DNA of 64,000 nucleotides from JACMLD01 sp038207265 (GTDB lineage Bacteria; Bacteroidota; Bacteroidia; Chitinophagales; Chitinophagaceae): contig JBBQZZ010000006.1 in the NCBI GenBank assembly GCA_038207265.1, positions 186,001 to 250,000 of the forward strand. Reading direction: 5' to 3'. Made by a program: the position numbers and the translations under genes. Under the pieces are notes generated by a model. That model had not been told where the DNA came from. It ran no database searches and saw nothing but the letters and a program-made list of their open reading frames with translations. Shown here piece after piece: positions 15,033 to 24,387 of the stretch (its first letter is position 1; each line of letters begins with the position of its first letter).

Positions 15033-17336
15033 TTATTCAGATACTACAAACACTGAATTAATAGCATTGAGTTTCAGTGGAAAACTGGTAAAGACCTGTT
15101 TGCCCTTTGTAATATACTTTATATCACTGGTAACTGTACTGGATCCATTATAGGGATTCATTAAAACCGGTTTAATTTTTCCCTTTACCTCCACTACCGT
15201 ATTCACTTCATCATCACTCGAATTAGAAAAGAAATAAATATCTTTTCCTTCTTTCTTTTTATGGATATAACTGAGCATTCCATTGGCGCTGTGCGGTGTG
15301 GGGTTGCCTCCAAAACTTACATCTGCGATGAGGTCCATATCTCTCATTACCTGTGCCAGTTTACCGGCACTGGCTACTGGCATAAATAATAACTTGCCGC
15401 CTTTTTTGTTACTGATTATTCCTGTTTCATTTACAGGCACCGGTATTTGTGTATCTAGCTGGAACATGGATTTTATCAAGCCAGTTACGCTTGCATCTTC
15501 ACCAAATTCAGCAGACTTAGATGGCAGTATGGAAGTGAAAATAATTTTACCACCATTGTCATAAAACAATTTCATTTTCTCCAGCGCCCTTACAGAAATT
15601 GTTTTACCACCGGGCACAATCATTAGTTTATAGGTTTGTTTGTTAACGGTATTGTTCAATACCATTTGATCATTGCTGATGACAATTTTTCCGTCGTTGA
15701 GCATTTCAGGGTGAATAAAAGTAAAATCGCGGTGCACTTCATTGCTGAGCATATCACTGATGGCAAGATAGTCAGTCCCCGGGGCAACAAACTTTCCCCA
15801 ATCGCCAATGCCTTTGGATTTATCCCTGAAATAAAACCAACTTTCGAGCGAGGCAATCGGGTAAAGTACCGCTATGTCTGAAACGGTTTGTCCGCCCTGT
15901 AACATCATGCAGGATCTGCCTGCCCATTCATTATAATCATTTAATGCGGGACCAATTTCTGTGCTGTACTGAGAGATCAATGGTGGAATACGAACGGCAT
16001 TGCTATCCGGGTTGTACCACATGCCATGTGGCACCAGGAAATTGATGCCTCTCGAAAAAACATCCATGGCCGCACGGTACAGTGTTTTCTTATTGAATTT
16101 TTCGCCGCCAAACCAACCAATGGCGCCATAAATCTCTGCTGCTACTACCGGCTTATCGTATAGGTTAGCGGATGAACTTATCAATTTAAATCCCTCACGT
16201 CCGTGGTTATACGAAAAGATAAGATCCATCAGCGGGATATGCTGGTAACGGTAATATTTTAAAATATCGCCGTTCATGTCCACTGGTTGTATTTCATAAT
16301 TTCCGGGTGGATGACCTGAACTTTTTAAACCGTATTTATTGCACCATTCTGTGACAACTTTTGGAAATCCTTCAGACAACAGCACAGCTCTTGTATTAAA
16401 CAATGCTACTCTTGCTGCATCCGTTTCCGGTCCTATATCCATCCACAGCGCCGGGTAATACAATGCAGGATCTTTCCCGTACAGCGTCTTGAATTTTTCA
16501 TTGAACTGGTAAGTCCAGGTTCTTTCTCCATGCGACTGCAAAGTGAAAAAACCAACATCATCAAAAAAAATCTGGTTGATGACGGTTCCAAAATATTTTT
16601 TATACCTGATCGCGAACTGTTCATTGTTCAGGGCAATGTATTTGCTGATTGCCTTTGGGTCCAGGTAATCAACCGCAATATCATTGGAAGCGTTACTATT
16701 GAGTACATTGCAGGTAAATAACATAACCCGCCACTCACCAGCCGGTACGGGCCAGGTTAATTGATTGCTATTTACTGCTTTGCTAATATCCATTCTTTCT
16801 TTGGTGGCTGTATTCATCGCAACGGCTGCCATTAACTTCCCCGCAGGTATCTCTAAATTTAGGGTAGCCGTTCCTGTTACCAACGTGTCGGTTTTGTTTA
16901 ATACTTTCCTGGTGTCGCCGGGATAAAGTTGTTTCATTCTACCTCCCGCAGAACCACTGGGAAAATCAAGATCGTCATACCAGATTATTTTTATTCCCAG
17001 GTTTTTTGCCTTATTCAAAATGTGTTCGTAAAATTTGAAGTAGTCGTCACTGAGATAGGCCGGCTCCATACCGGGAAACAGTTTATTGGAACCAAAACCG
17101 GGTTGTGCTGAAACAGGCAATACTGTGATGCCACCAAAATTACTTTTGAATTTAACATCGTTCATCTGGCTGTCGATACCCTCGTTGCTTAATTTACCGT
17201 TCAGGTGCCAGAAGGGCATGGGTTTATATTGGACAGGTGGGTTTTTGAATAAGGAAGCAAAGCCGGTAGTCTGCGCCGGCGAAACAAGTGTGATCAAAAC
17301 TGCGCTCATTAAAATGGTCAGCGTCCTTTTATTCAT
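15033..17336 (-). CDS. GH106 family alpha-L-rhamnosidase, secreted
   Basis: Large exported glycosidase of about 767 aa. From the chosen ATG the protein starts MNKRTLTILMSAVLITLVSP, a signal peptide, then PMPFWHLNGKLSNEGI and WYDDLDFPSGSAGG, typical of the GH106 catalytic barrel. ESGHPPGNYE-like and EIYGAIGWFGGEKFNKKTLYR segments contain acidic candidates for the calcium-dependent inverting mechanism. An in-frame ATG at 17360 and a further extension to 17393 (overlapping the aldolase gene) are possible but would bury the signal peptide. It would release terminal L-rhamnose outside the cytoplasmic membrane for RhaT. The length is shorter than the ~1100 aa of BT0986-type GH106, so some accessory beta domains are absent. 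Confidence 0.82.
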   Translation of the reverse strand: MNKRTLTILMSAVLITLVSPAQTTGFASLFKNPPVQYKPMPFWHLNGKLSNEGIDSQMNDVKFKSNFGGITVLPVSAQPGFGSNKLFPGMEPAYLSDDYFKFYEHILNKAKNLGIKIIWYDDLDFPSGSAGGRMKQLYPGDTRKVLNKTDTLVTGTATLNLEIPAGKLMAAVAMNTATKERMDISKAVNSNQLTWPVPAGEWRVMLFTCNVLNSNASNDIAVDYLDPKAISKYIALNNEQFAIRYKKYFGTVINQIFFDDVGFFTLQSHGERTWTYQFNEKFKTLYGKDPALYYPALWMDIGPETDAARVALFNTRAVLLSEGFPKVVTEWCNKYGLKSSGHPPGNYEIQPVDMNGDILKYYRYQHIPLMDLIFSYNHGREGFKLISSSANLYDKPVVAAEIYGAIGWFGGEKFNKKTLYRAAMDVFSRGINFLVPHGMWYNPDSNAVRIPPLISQYSTEIGPALNDYNEWAGRSCMMLQGGQTVSDIAVLYPIASLESWFYFRDKSKGIGDWGKFVAPGTDYLAISDMLSNEVHRDFTFIHPEMLNDGKIVISNDQMVLNNTVNKQTYKLMIVPGGKTISVRALEKMKLFYDNGGKIIFTSILPSKSAEFGEDASVTGLIKSMFQLDTQIPVPVNETGIISNKKGGKLLFMPVASAGKLAQVMRDMDLIADVSFGGNPTPHSANGMLSYIHKKKEGKDIYFFSNSSDDEVNTVVEVKGKIKPVLMNPYNGSSTVTSDIKYITKGKQVFTSFPLKLNAINSVFVVSE

Positions 17337-17361
17337 ATAATTTTTATTATTATTATTCATG

Positions 17362-19506
17362 TTATCGCATAAACGCCATTGCAACACCGCCATCTACATT
17401 TAGTACATTACCGGTGGACTTGTTCATTAACCCACATACAAATACATAACAGGCATTGGCTATATCATCGGGCAAAATGGTTTCATTCAGCAATGTACGT
17501 TTAGCATAATAGGCCGGCAGTTCATCTACTGTAATGCCATACGCTTTTGCTCTTCCTTCTGCCCAGCCACCGGCCCAGATATTACTGTCTGCAATAACTG
17601 CATCCGGATTGACTGCATTCACCCGTATTTTATCAGCACCCAGCTCAGCCGCGAGGAGTCTTGAAAGATGTGCCTGTGCTGCTTTTGCTGAACCATAACC
17701 GGCATTGTTGGGACCTGCCACTATTGAATTTTTTGATACAATGTTGATGATATCCCCACCCAGGTTTTGCTTCCGCATTGTTTCCACACCAGATTTTGAT
17801 ACCATGAATTGTCCCTTGACAAGTATATCATATAATTTATCCCAATCCTCAATTGAATGATCTGCTATCGATTTTGAAATACTGATACCGGCATTGTTTA
17901 CAATGATATCTACACCCCCAAAGGCAAGTGCCGCTGCGGTAAATGCTTTTTCAATAGACTCGTAGTTGGTAACATCCAGCAATACAGCTGATGCCGCGTC
18001 TTTACCAAATTGCTTTTGAAATTGCTGCGTAGCATTTTCCAGTCTTTCCTGGTTTATATCATTGATGATAACACAGGCACCTTCCTGCGCAAATTTCTTT
18101 GCAATTGCTTTGCCGATTCCTCCCGCACTACCAGTAACCAATGCAATTCTTCCACTCAGCGATTTTGGTTTGGGCATTCGTTGCAACTTTGCTTCCTCCA
18201 GTAACCAGTATTCAATATTGAATGCTTCCTGTCTTGGTAATGAAGTATAGGTGGATATGGCTTCCGCACCTTTCATGACATTAATGGCATTGATGTAAAA
18301 TTCAGCCGCTACCCTGGCTGTTTGTTTGTCTTTCGCAAAAGTGAACATGCCAATACCAGGATAGAGAATTACAACGGGGTTTTCATCGCGAATGGCCGGA
18401 CTATTGGTATGCTTACAACCATTGTAATAATCTATATACATGTTGCGATAAGATTCAAAGGAAGGTGCTAATCTTTCCCTGATGACTTTTATATTATTTA
18501 AATCATCCGTTTGTTGCAGATCTAATACAAGCGGACTTATCTTGGTGCGTAAAAAATGATCAGGACAACTTGTACCCAATGGTGCCAGTCTTACCAGGTC
18601 ATTTGAATTGATGAATTCCAATACACGTGCGTCATCTGTAAAATGACCGATCATTCCATTTACTGCAGTTGTATTTTTTTTATCGCTGTTAGAACAAAAC
18701 CCACGGAGTATTGGCGCCAATGCGGCAGCCTGTTTCAATCGAAGAGATTGTTCGGCACTTTGTATTTTTTGACCGCCAAACACGGGGCGTTTTTTTCCAT
18801 AATTTTCTTGCAGGTATTCAGCGCAACGTTCAATCACTTCCAATGTATTCAAATAACTTTCATATGCAGTATTGCCCCAGGTAAACAAACCATGAGAGCC
18901 CAGCATGATTCCGCGGATGCCCGGGTTTTCATCCAGGCATTGTTTTAATTTCAACCCCAGATCAAAACCGGGTCTCTGCCATGCTACCCAACCAATTGTT
19001 CCATTGAACAGGTGCTGTGTGATTTTCTCTCCATCTTTTGCAGCTGCGATAGCAATTGCAGCATCAGGGTGAAGATGATCAATATGTTTGAAAGGAAGAA
19101 AACCATGCAACGCTGTATCAATAGATGGTGCCTTGGAAGCCAGATCATAAATGCAATGATTAAACAATTCCACCATCTCATCTTCATGTTCAATTCCACG
19201 ATAGATATTTTTCAAAGACAGCAGGCGATCCATATATAATGCTGCAAGTCCGCTGCGTTTTAATGTTCCAATATCACCACCAGAACCTTTTACCCACATT
19301 ACTTCCGTTTGTTTGCCGGTTAAAGGATCATTTGTGATTGCTTTGCAGGACGTGTTGCCACCACCGTAATTGGTTAACCGAAGATCGGCGCCCAGTAAAT
19401 TTGAGCGATAGATCAATAAACCCACTTCATCGCCTTCCAGGCTGGCTGCTGTTTTCTCATCCCACAGGTAACTTACGTGTTTAAAATTTGTTGTTCCAAC
19501 TGGCAT
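17362..19506 (-). CDS. Bifunctional rhamnulose-1-phosphate aldolase / L-lactaldehyde dehydrogenase
   Basis: Cytoplasmic fusion enzyme of 714 aa. Residues about 20-260 are a class II aldolase domain with GGGNTSCK, KHIDHLHPDAAIA (zinc-binding His) and MLGSHGLFTWG. Residues about 430-712 are an SDR with VTGSAGGIGKAIAKKF, NNAG, YGSAK (YxxxK) and a terminal NVLNVDGG. The aldolase splits L-rhamnulose 1-phosphate to DHAP and L-lactaldehyde; the second domain oxidises the aldehyde to L-lactate. The fusion architecture is well known as RhaD/RhaE-type and is complete here, without frameshift. It lies 24 bp after rhaT, and its last bases adjoin the GH106 leader. Confidence 0.93.
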   Translation of the reverse strand: MPVGTTNFKHVSYLWDEKTAASLEGDEVGLLIYRSNLLGADLRLTNYGGGNTSCKAITNDPLTGKQTEVMWVKGSGGDIGTLKRSGLAALYMDRLLSLKNIYRGIEHEDEMVELFNHCIYDLASKAPSIDTALHGFLPFKHIDHLHPDAAIAIAAAKDGEKITQHLFNGTIGWVAWQRPGFDLGLKLKQCLDENPGIRGIMLGSHGLFTWGNTAYESYLNTLEVIERCAEYLQENYGKKRPVFGGQKIQSAEQSLRLKQAAALAPILRGFCSNSDKKNTTAVNGMIGHFTDDARVLEFINSNDLVRLAPLGTSCPDHFLRTKISPLVLDLQQTDDLNNIKVIRERLAPSFESYRNMYIDYYNGCKHTNSPAIRDENPVVILYPGIGMFTFAKDKQTARVAAEFYINAINVMKGAEAISTYTSLPRQEAFNIEYWLLEEAKLQRMPKPKSLSGRIALVTGSAGGIGKAIAKKFAQEGACVIINDINQERLENATQQFQKQFGKDAASAVLLDVTNYESIEKAFTAAALAFGGVDIIVNNAGISISKSIADHSIEDWDKLYDILVKGQFMVSKSGVETMRKQNLGGDIINIVSKNSIVAGPNNAGYGSAKAAQAHLSRLLAAELGADKIRVNAVNPDAVIADSNIWAGGWAEGRAKAYGITVDELPAYYAKRTLLNETILPDDIANACYVFVCGLMNKSTGNVLNVDGGVAMAFMR

Positions 19507-19530
19507 GATAAGGAGTTTTAATAATATTTT

Positions 19531-20625
19531 TTATTGATGCAATTTATTGCCATAACCTACAATCAATACAGAAATGATAATGGTTACGATACCCAATGCA
19601 ATCATTGATTTTGTTTTCTGATTGACGCCTTTCCATTCTTTCAAAACAATACCCCACATATTTGCCACCAGGATTATAAAAGACATGTGTAATATCCATG
19701 AACTGGCGCCATTGCCCAATTTACTTTCCCCCATTCCATAGAAAAAGAATTGCAGGAACCAGGTGATACCGGCCAGTGCCGCAAAAAAATAATTGGATAA
19801 CAAAGGCGTTTTTGCATTGGTATAATCGCCAAAAGTTTTATTGCGTGCGTTTAGTATCATGCACCAGATAAAGTTGGTGGTTAACCCGCCCCAGAGTACC
19901 ACTACGTAAGTGACATTGTTCTGAAATAAAAATTCGCCTTGTGCAGGATGAGCGGCTTTCCAAATTGCATTGGCAGTTTCTGCCATTGGCTTGCCAGCTT
20001 CCAAACCAAAATTAAAACACGCACTTAAAACCCCGGATACAATAGAAACAAAAAGACCGAGACCAAATTTATATTCGTTTGATGTTTTTATTCCATGCGG
20101 TTCAGTGTTGCTGGCAGATGAAATTTGTCTTTCTTTCATGGTACCTGCTTTACCGCAAAATATGATTCCCACAATGCAAAGCGCAAGACCGCCCAATACT
20201 GTTAAACCCCAGGTTGAATGGGATAACATACTAAATGTATCCTTGCCGGCTTTTGGAAAAAAATCGTAATAGATAGATGGAATCAATGCGCCGAAAACCA
20301 TACACAACCCAAGAATGATACTGCTTCCCAATGAAACACCTAAATAACGAACGCCCAGTCCGTAAGTTAATCCGCCAATTCCCCAAAGCAACCCAAACAA
20401 ATAAGCCAGGCCGATGGTACTACCAGGTGTCTGTTTTATGATATCTGCAAAACCAGGAATGGTGAGCCATGCTGCAAGAGGTGGTACAATGAGCCATGAA
20501 AACAAACCTCCAATGATCCAATAACTTTCCCATGCCCAACCCCTGACTTTCTTATAAGGTATATAGAAACTACCGGAGGCAAATCCGCCTATGAAATGAA
20601 AAATGACCCCTAAGATTACTCCCAT
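19531..20625 (-). CDS. rhaT: L-rhamnose/H+ symporter
   Basis: Inner-membrane transporter of 364 aa with about ten hydrophobic helices, belonging to the DMT-like RhaT family. It starts with GVILGVIFHFIGGFASGSFY and contains KKVRGWAWESYW and GLLWGIGGLTYGLGVRYLG, all characteristic of E. coli RhaT. It imports L-rhamnose with protons. As the first gene of the minus-strand rhamnose run, and divergent from the GntR gene 196 bp away, it is the likely target of that regulator. The length is slightly above the 344 aa of E. coli RhaT because of a longer central loop near residues 170-190. Confidence 0.94.
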   Translation of the reverse strand: MGVILGVIFHFIGGFASGSFYIPYKKVRGWAWESYWIIGGLFSWLIVPPLAAWLTIPGFADIIKQTPGSTIGLAYLFGLLWGIGGLTYGLGVRYLGVSLGSSIILGLCMVFGALIPSIYYDFFPKAGKDTFSMLSHSTWGLTVLGGLALCIVGIIFCGKAGTMKERQISSASNTEPHGIKTSNEYKFGLGLFVSIVSGVLSACFNFGLEAGKPMAETANAIWKAAHPAQGEFLFQNNVTYVVVLWGGLTTNFIWCMILNARNKTFGDYTNAKTPLLSNYFFAALAGITWFLQFFFYGMGESKLGNGASSWILHMSFIILVANMWGIVLKEWKGVNQKTKSMIALGIVTIIISVLIVGYGNKLHQ

Positions 20626-20821
20626 GATAAAATATTTTCAGAATGGCTGGCAAATAAAAGTAAATTTAAAAGTTAGGATTCATTAATCTGTCATGTACCA
20701 TCATGGTTTGAGCAATATTTCCGGCTTTTACACTTAAAACACTATTTTTTGTGGTCATAAATACCCAGAACGATGAACTTGAAAACGAAACGTTATTAAA
20801 TATATATGAACTGCTGATACA

Positions 20822-21853
20822 ATGAAAAAGGAGACACTTTTGCGGCATTTGTCGATAGATTTTTACTCAGCTACACCCAAGTACCTGCAACTGGCTAATT
20901 CAATTATCAGTGCCATCAGTTCGGGCGAGTTGAAGAGAAATGAAACACTTCCATCCATCAATGAACTCAGTTTTGAATTTGAAATTTCGAGAGATACTGC
21001 TGAAAAAGGTTACAAGCACCTGAAAAAGTTAGGCGTATTGGGATCCGTACCCGGCAAAGGGTACTTTGTAAAAAATGCTGAACTGCAACAACCCCTGAAG
21101 ATTTTTTTGTTGTTCAATAAATTGAGTGCCCACAAAAAAATTATCTACGATGCTTTTGTAAATGCCATTGGTGAAATGGCGAGTATTGATTTTTATATCT
21201 ATAATAATGATTTCGCGTTCTTTAAAAAATTATTGTTGAACAAAAAAGATGATTACACTCATTATGTAATCATTCCCCATTTTATTGAAGGTGGTGAAAA
21301 CGCCAATGAGATCATTAATGAGCTTCCTAAAGACAAATTGATATTATTGGATATCCTGGTACCGGGTGTAGCGGGAAACTTTGCTGCGGTGTATGAAAAC
21401 TTTGAAAAAGATATTTATGATGCATTGGAACAGGCATTAAAGCGACTGCGCCATTACCATACGTTGAAAATAATTTTCCCGGCCCATACTTATCATCCGC
21501 AGGAAATTCTCAAAGGATTTCACCGTTTCTGCCATCAATATGCTTTCAACGGTAAAGTGGTGCATGAGATTGCCACCGAAACCATTCATGAAGGTGATGT
21601 CTATATCAGCCTGATGGAAAATGACCTGGTGATACTGATTGAAAAAATACTCGCGCTAAAAATGAAAGCCGGTAAACAGGTGGGCGTGATTTCCTATAAC
21701 GAAACGCCTTTGAAAAAAATAATATTGAACGGAATTACAACCATCTCAACTGATTTTCAACTGATGGGCGAAAAAACGGCAAAGCTTATACTGGAAAATT
21801 CTAAAGAACATGTGCCAATTCCTTTCAAACTTACCCTGCGCGCTTCCCTTTGA
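20822..21853 (+). CDS. GntR-type transcriptional regulator with sugar-binding-like C-terminal domain
   Basis: DNA-binding regulator of 343 aa. Residues about 10-85 form a GntR winged helix (YLQLANSIISAISSGELKRNE, LPSINELSFEFEISRDTAEKGY, VPGKGYFV). The remaining 250 residues resemble the periplasmic-binding-protein/LacI-type effector domain (LKIFLLFNKLSAHKKIIYDAF, YVIIPHF, LILLDILVPG, QVGVISYNETPLKKII). This AraR-like architecture is used in Bacteroidetes for pentose and deoxyhexose control. Its divergence from rhaT suggests that it regulates the rhamnose genes in response to rhamnose or an intermediate. No clear repeated operator was found in the 196-bp intergenic region, so the control target is inferred. 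Confidence 0.87.
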   Translation: MKKETLLRHLSIDFYSATPKYLQLANSIISAISSGELKRNETLPSINELSFEFEISRDTAEKGYKHLKKLGVLGSVPGKGYFVKNAELQQPLKIFLLFNKLSAHKKIIYDAFVNAIGEMASIDFYIYNNDFAFFKKLLLNKKDDYTHYVIIPHFIEGGENANEIINELPKDKLILLDILVPGVAGNFAAVYENFEKDIYDALEQALKRLRHYHTLKIIFPAHTYHPQEILKGFHRFCHQYAFNGKVVHEIATETIHEGDVYISLMENDLVILIEKILALKMKAGKQVGVISYNETPLKKIILNGITTISTDFQLMGEKTAKLILENSKEHVPIPFKLTLRASL

Positions 21854-21884
21854 AAGAAATAATAAAAAGATCAAAACAATAATT

Positions 21885-24362
21885 TCACTTATCCCCCACT
21901 GTTATAGAATAGAGCTTACCTTTCTCCGTGCCAAAGCTGGTAGTATATCCATGATCATCAGCAACTGATTTTGTATTAACAGCAATAATTTTTACAGGTA
22001 TGGATGTCCTTATTTTGCAAATACCTCCCGACAATGATTTGACAGAGGCACTGGTCAAACGTTTATTTTTCCAGTTCATGTCTATTTCAAAATTCCCCCT
22101 TGCTTTCAAGCCCCTGATCGATCCAGCTGACCATGCATCTGGCAATGCAGGTAGCAATGATATTTCACCCAAATGACTTTGCAGTAACATTTCAATCATT
22201 CCTGCGATGCCACCAAAATTACCATCAATCTGAAATGGAGGGTGTGCATCAAAAAGATTTACATAAGAGCCACCGCCATTGGCATATTGAGTACCGGTTT
22301 GCCCGGTTAAGTGCAATAAATTTTTTATCATCGCATATGCATGATTGCCATCCAGCAACCTTGCCCAGAAATTAATTTTCCATGCAAGGCTCCAACCAGT
22401 GCCCGCATCTCCTCTCAATTCCAGCGTTTTTTTTGAAGCCGCTGCAAATGCCGGAGATGTGGTGGGTGAAATTTGTCTTCCGGGATACAATCCAAACAAA
22501 TGTGAAACATGGCGGTGATGCGGTTCCGGATCTTCCCAGTCTTTATACCATTCCTGCAGGTTTCCTTTTTTGCCAATATGCAATGGAAATAATTTGTTTC
22601 GCTTTTCTATAATCATATTGCGATAGGCGGCATCTTCCTTCAATTCTTTTGATGCATCAATGATATTGGTAAATAAATCCCAGATAATAGACATGTCCAT
22701 GGTAGTTGCCACCGACACACTTCCCGGTTTCCCATTATCATCAAAAAAACTATTTTCCGGCGAAACAGATGGTGCGGTTACCAGGCGACCGTCCTTATCT
22801 TCTACCAACCAATCCAGGCAAAATGCAGCTGCCCCTTTCATTAAGGGATAAGCAGTCTCTTTCAAAAACTTACTATCTTTCGTATAAGCATAATGCATCC
22901 ACAAATGATGCGAAAACCAGGGAGAACCCATGGTCCAGTTGGCCCAGGTTGGGTCACCTTTTCCTATATCGCCCACCGGGTTGGAAAGCGCCCATATATC
23001 ACTGTTATGATGTACAGCCCAACCATTTGCATGATAGAATTCTTTGGCAGTTACAGCGCCTGTAACTGCAGCGTTTTTTATAAAATCAAGAAAGGGAATA
23101 TGCATTTCTGAAAGATTGGCGGCTTCAGCGGGCCAGTAATTCATTTGTACATTAATGTTGGTTGTATAATTGGCACTCCAGGGCGGTTGCAATTCTTTGT
23201 TCCAAATGCCCTGCAAATTAGCTGGCGGGCCTCCGGGCCTTGAACAGGAGATCAATAAATACCTTCCATATTGAAAATACAATGTTTCAAAGGAAGGATC
23301 AACCGCGCCTTCTGTGTATCCAAACAGTCGCTCATCTGTTGGTAACGAAGCGTTGCTATTGTTTAGAGGACCAGCCAGGTTAAAAGTAAGCCTGTTATAA
23401 AAATGATGATAATCCGCTACATGATTATTATACAGCGTCATCCAATTTTTTTTCTCTGCCGCTTCCAAATATTGTGTAGCAATTTTGTTTGCATCTTTTC
23501 CCTGTGAGTCGGGGCATTTATCAAAACCATTGAAACTTGTAGCAGCGGAAAGCATCAGCAAAACTTCTGTTGCGTTTTTTACGCTGATACCTGAAGTGTC
23601 TGTGCTGATGCTACCATCCTTACTTATGGCTTTCAATAATATTTCAAAACGCATGCCCCTGCATCCTGCCGTGTCGTCCTGTAAAACAGGCTGCCCGCTT
23701 TTCACGTAATTGGGTTCGATGTGTGAGGGTGCCTTCCCTTTCAATACCAACTCACTGTTACCAACAACCGATTTACTATTTTTAACCTGGCTATTGATGC
23801 CGGCTGTAAAATTTAATTGTCCCGGTCTATCGCTGCGGAGACGAATGATCAATACCTGGTCCGCGCCTGAACTGATGATTTCCCTTGTAAAAGAAGTATT
23901 ATTAATTTTAAACTTTGTGGTAGAAATGGAATTGTCGATGTTGAGATCACGATAATAGTAAGAGGCTGTTGTGTCTTTAAATTGTTGTTTAATGATTAAA
24001 TCCGCCATGGGCAAATAGGATTCAGAATAATAGCCCTGCATTTTTTTTGTGTATTCATAAGCTTTAGCATAATCCTCATTTTTTAACAAGGCGTCGCGCA
24101 CAATCTGTAAGTTATCGTATGCACCCGGGTTCACATTTGTACGAACAGGTCCGCCGGTCCATAAACTTCCTTCATTCAATTGAATCAATTCTTCCTCCAC
24201 GCCTCCAAATACCATGGCACCCAGCCGGCCATTGCCAACCGGTAATGCTTCTGTCCAGACCGTTGCCGGTTTTTTATACCATAGTTTGTTTATTTGCTGG
24301 CTATACAACGATAAAATAATGGCTTGTAAGATTAAAGTCACAAGTGCAATTCGTTTGATCAT
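21885..24362 (-). CDS. GH95 family alpha-L-fucosidase, secreted
   Basis: Exported glycosidase of 825 aa with a signal peptide (LVTLILQAIILSLYSQQ, cleavage near 22). It has the three-part GH95 plan: an N-terminal beta domain starting WYKKPATVWTEALPVGNGRLGA, an (alpha/alpha)6 catalytic domain with NLQGIWNKELQPPWSANYT and the adjacent NINVQMNYWPAE carrying the catalytic Asn residues, then HRHVSHLFGLYPG, and a C-terminal beta domain after DGNFGGIAGM (conserved Asp). GH95 enzymes are inverting alpha-1,2-L-fucosidases, with some alpha-L-galactosidases. Together with GH29 downstream it would release L-fucose outside the cell. The gene is 25 bp after the alcohol dehydrogenase gene. Confidence 0.9.
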   Translation of the reverse strand: MIKRIALVTLILQAIILSLYSQQINKLWYKKPATVWTEALPVGNGRLGAMVFGGVEEELIQLNEGSLWTGGPVRTNVNPGAYDNLQIVRDALLKNEDYAKAYEYTKKMQGYYSESYLPMADLIIKQQFKDTTASYYYRDLNIDNSISTTKFKINNTSFTREIISSGADQVLIIRLRSDRPGQLNFTAGINSQVKNSKSVVGNSELVLKGKAPSHIEPNYVKSGQPVLQDDTAGCRGMRFEILLKAISKDGSISTDTSGISVKNATEVLLMLSAATSFNGFDKCPDSQGKDANKIATQYLEAAEKKNWMTLYNNHVADYHHFYNRLTFNLAGPLNNSNASLPTDERLFGYTEGAVDPSFETLYFQYGRYLLISCSRPGGPPANLQGIWNKELQPPWSANYTTNINVQMNYWPAEAANLSEMHIPFLDFIKNAAVTGAVTAKEFYHANGWAVHHNSDIWALSNPVGDIGKGDPTWANWTMGSPWFSHHLWMHYAYTKDSKFLKETAYPLMKGAAAFCLDWLVEDKDGRLVTAPSVSPENSFFDDNGKPGSVSVATTMDMSIIWDLFTNIIDASKELKEDAAYRNMIIEKRNKLFPLHIGKKGNLQEWYKDWEDPEPHHRHVSHLFGLYPGRQISPTTSPAFAAASKKTLELRGDAGTGWSLAWKINFWARLLDGNHAYAMIKNLLHLTGQTGTQYANGGGSYVNLFDAHPPFQIDGNFGGIAGMIEMLLQSHLGEISLLPALPDAWSAGSIRGLKARGNFEIDMNWKNKRLTSASVKSLSGGICKIRTSIPVKIIAVNTKSVADDHGYTTSFGTEKGKLYSITVGDK

Positions 24363-24387
24363 ATTTTTAAATTCGGTATTGAAATCA

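Noticed and set aside
17337..17393. Upstream starts for the GH106 gene (17393, 17360)
   Set aside because: They would place 8-19 polar residues ahead of a good signal peptide; the ATG at 17336 is preferred.
20666..20848. 60-residue minus-strand ORF across the rhaT/GntR divergent region
   Set aside because: Low-complexity Ser/Phe content, overlaps the GntR start, and matches no family; better read as control DNA.
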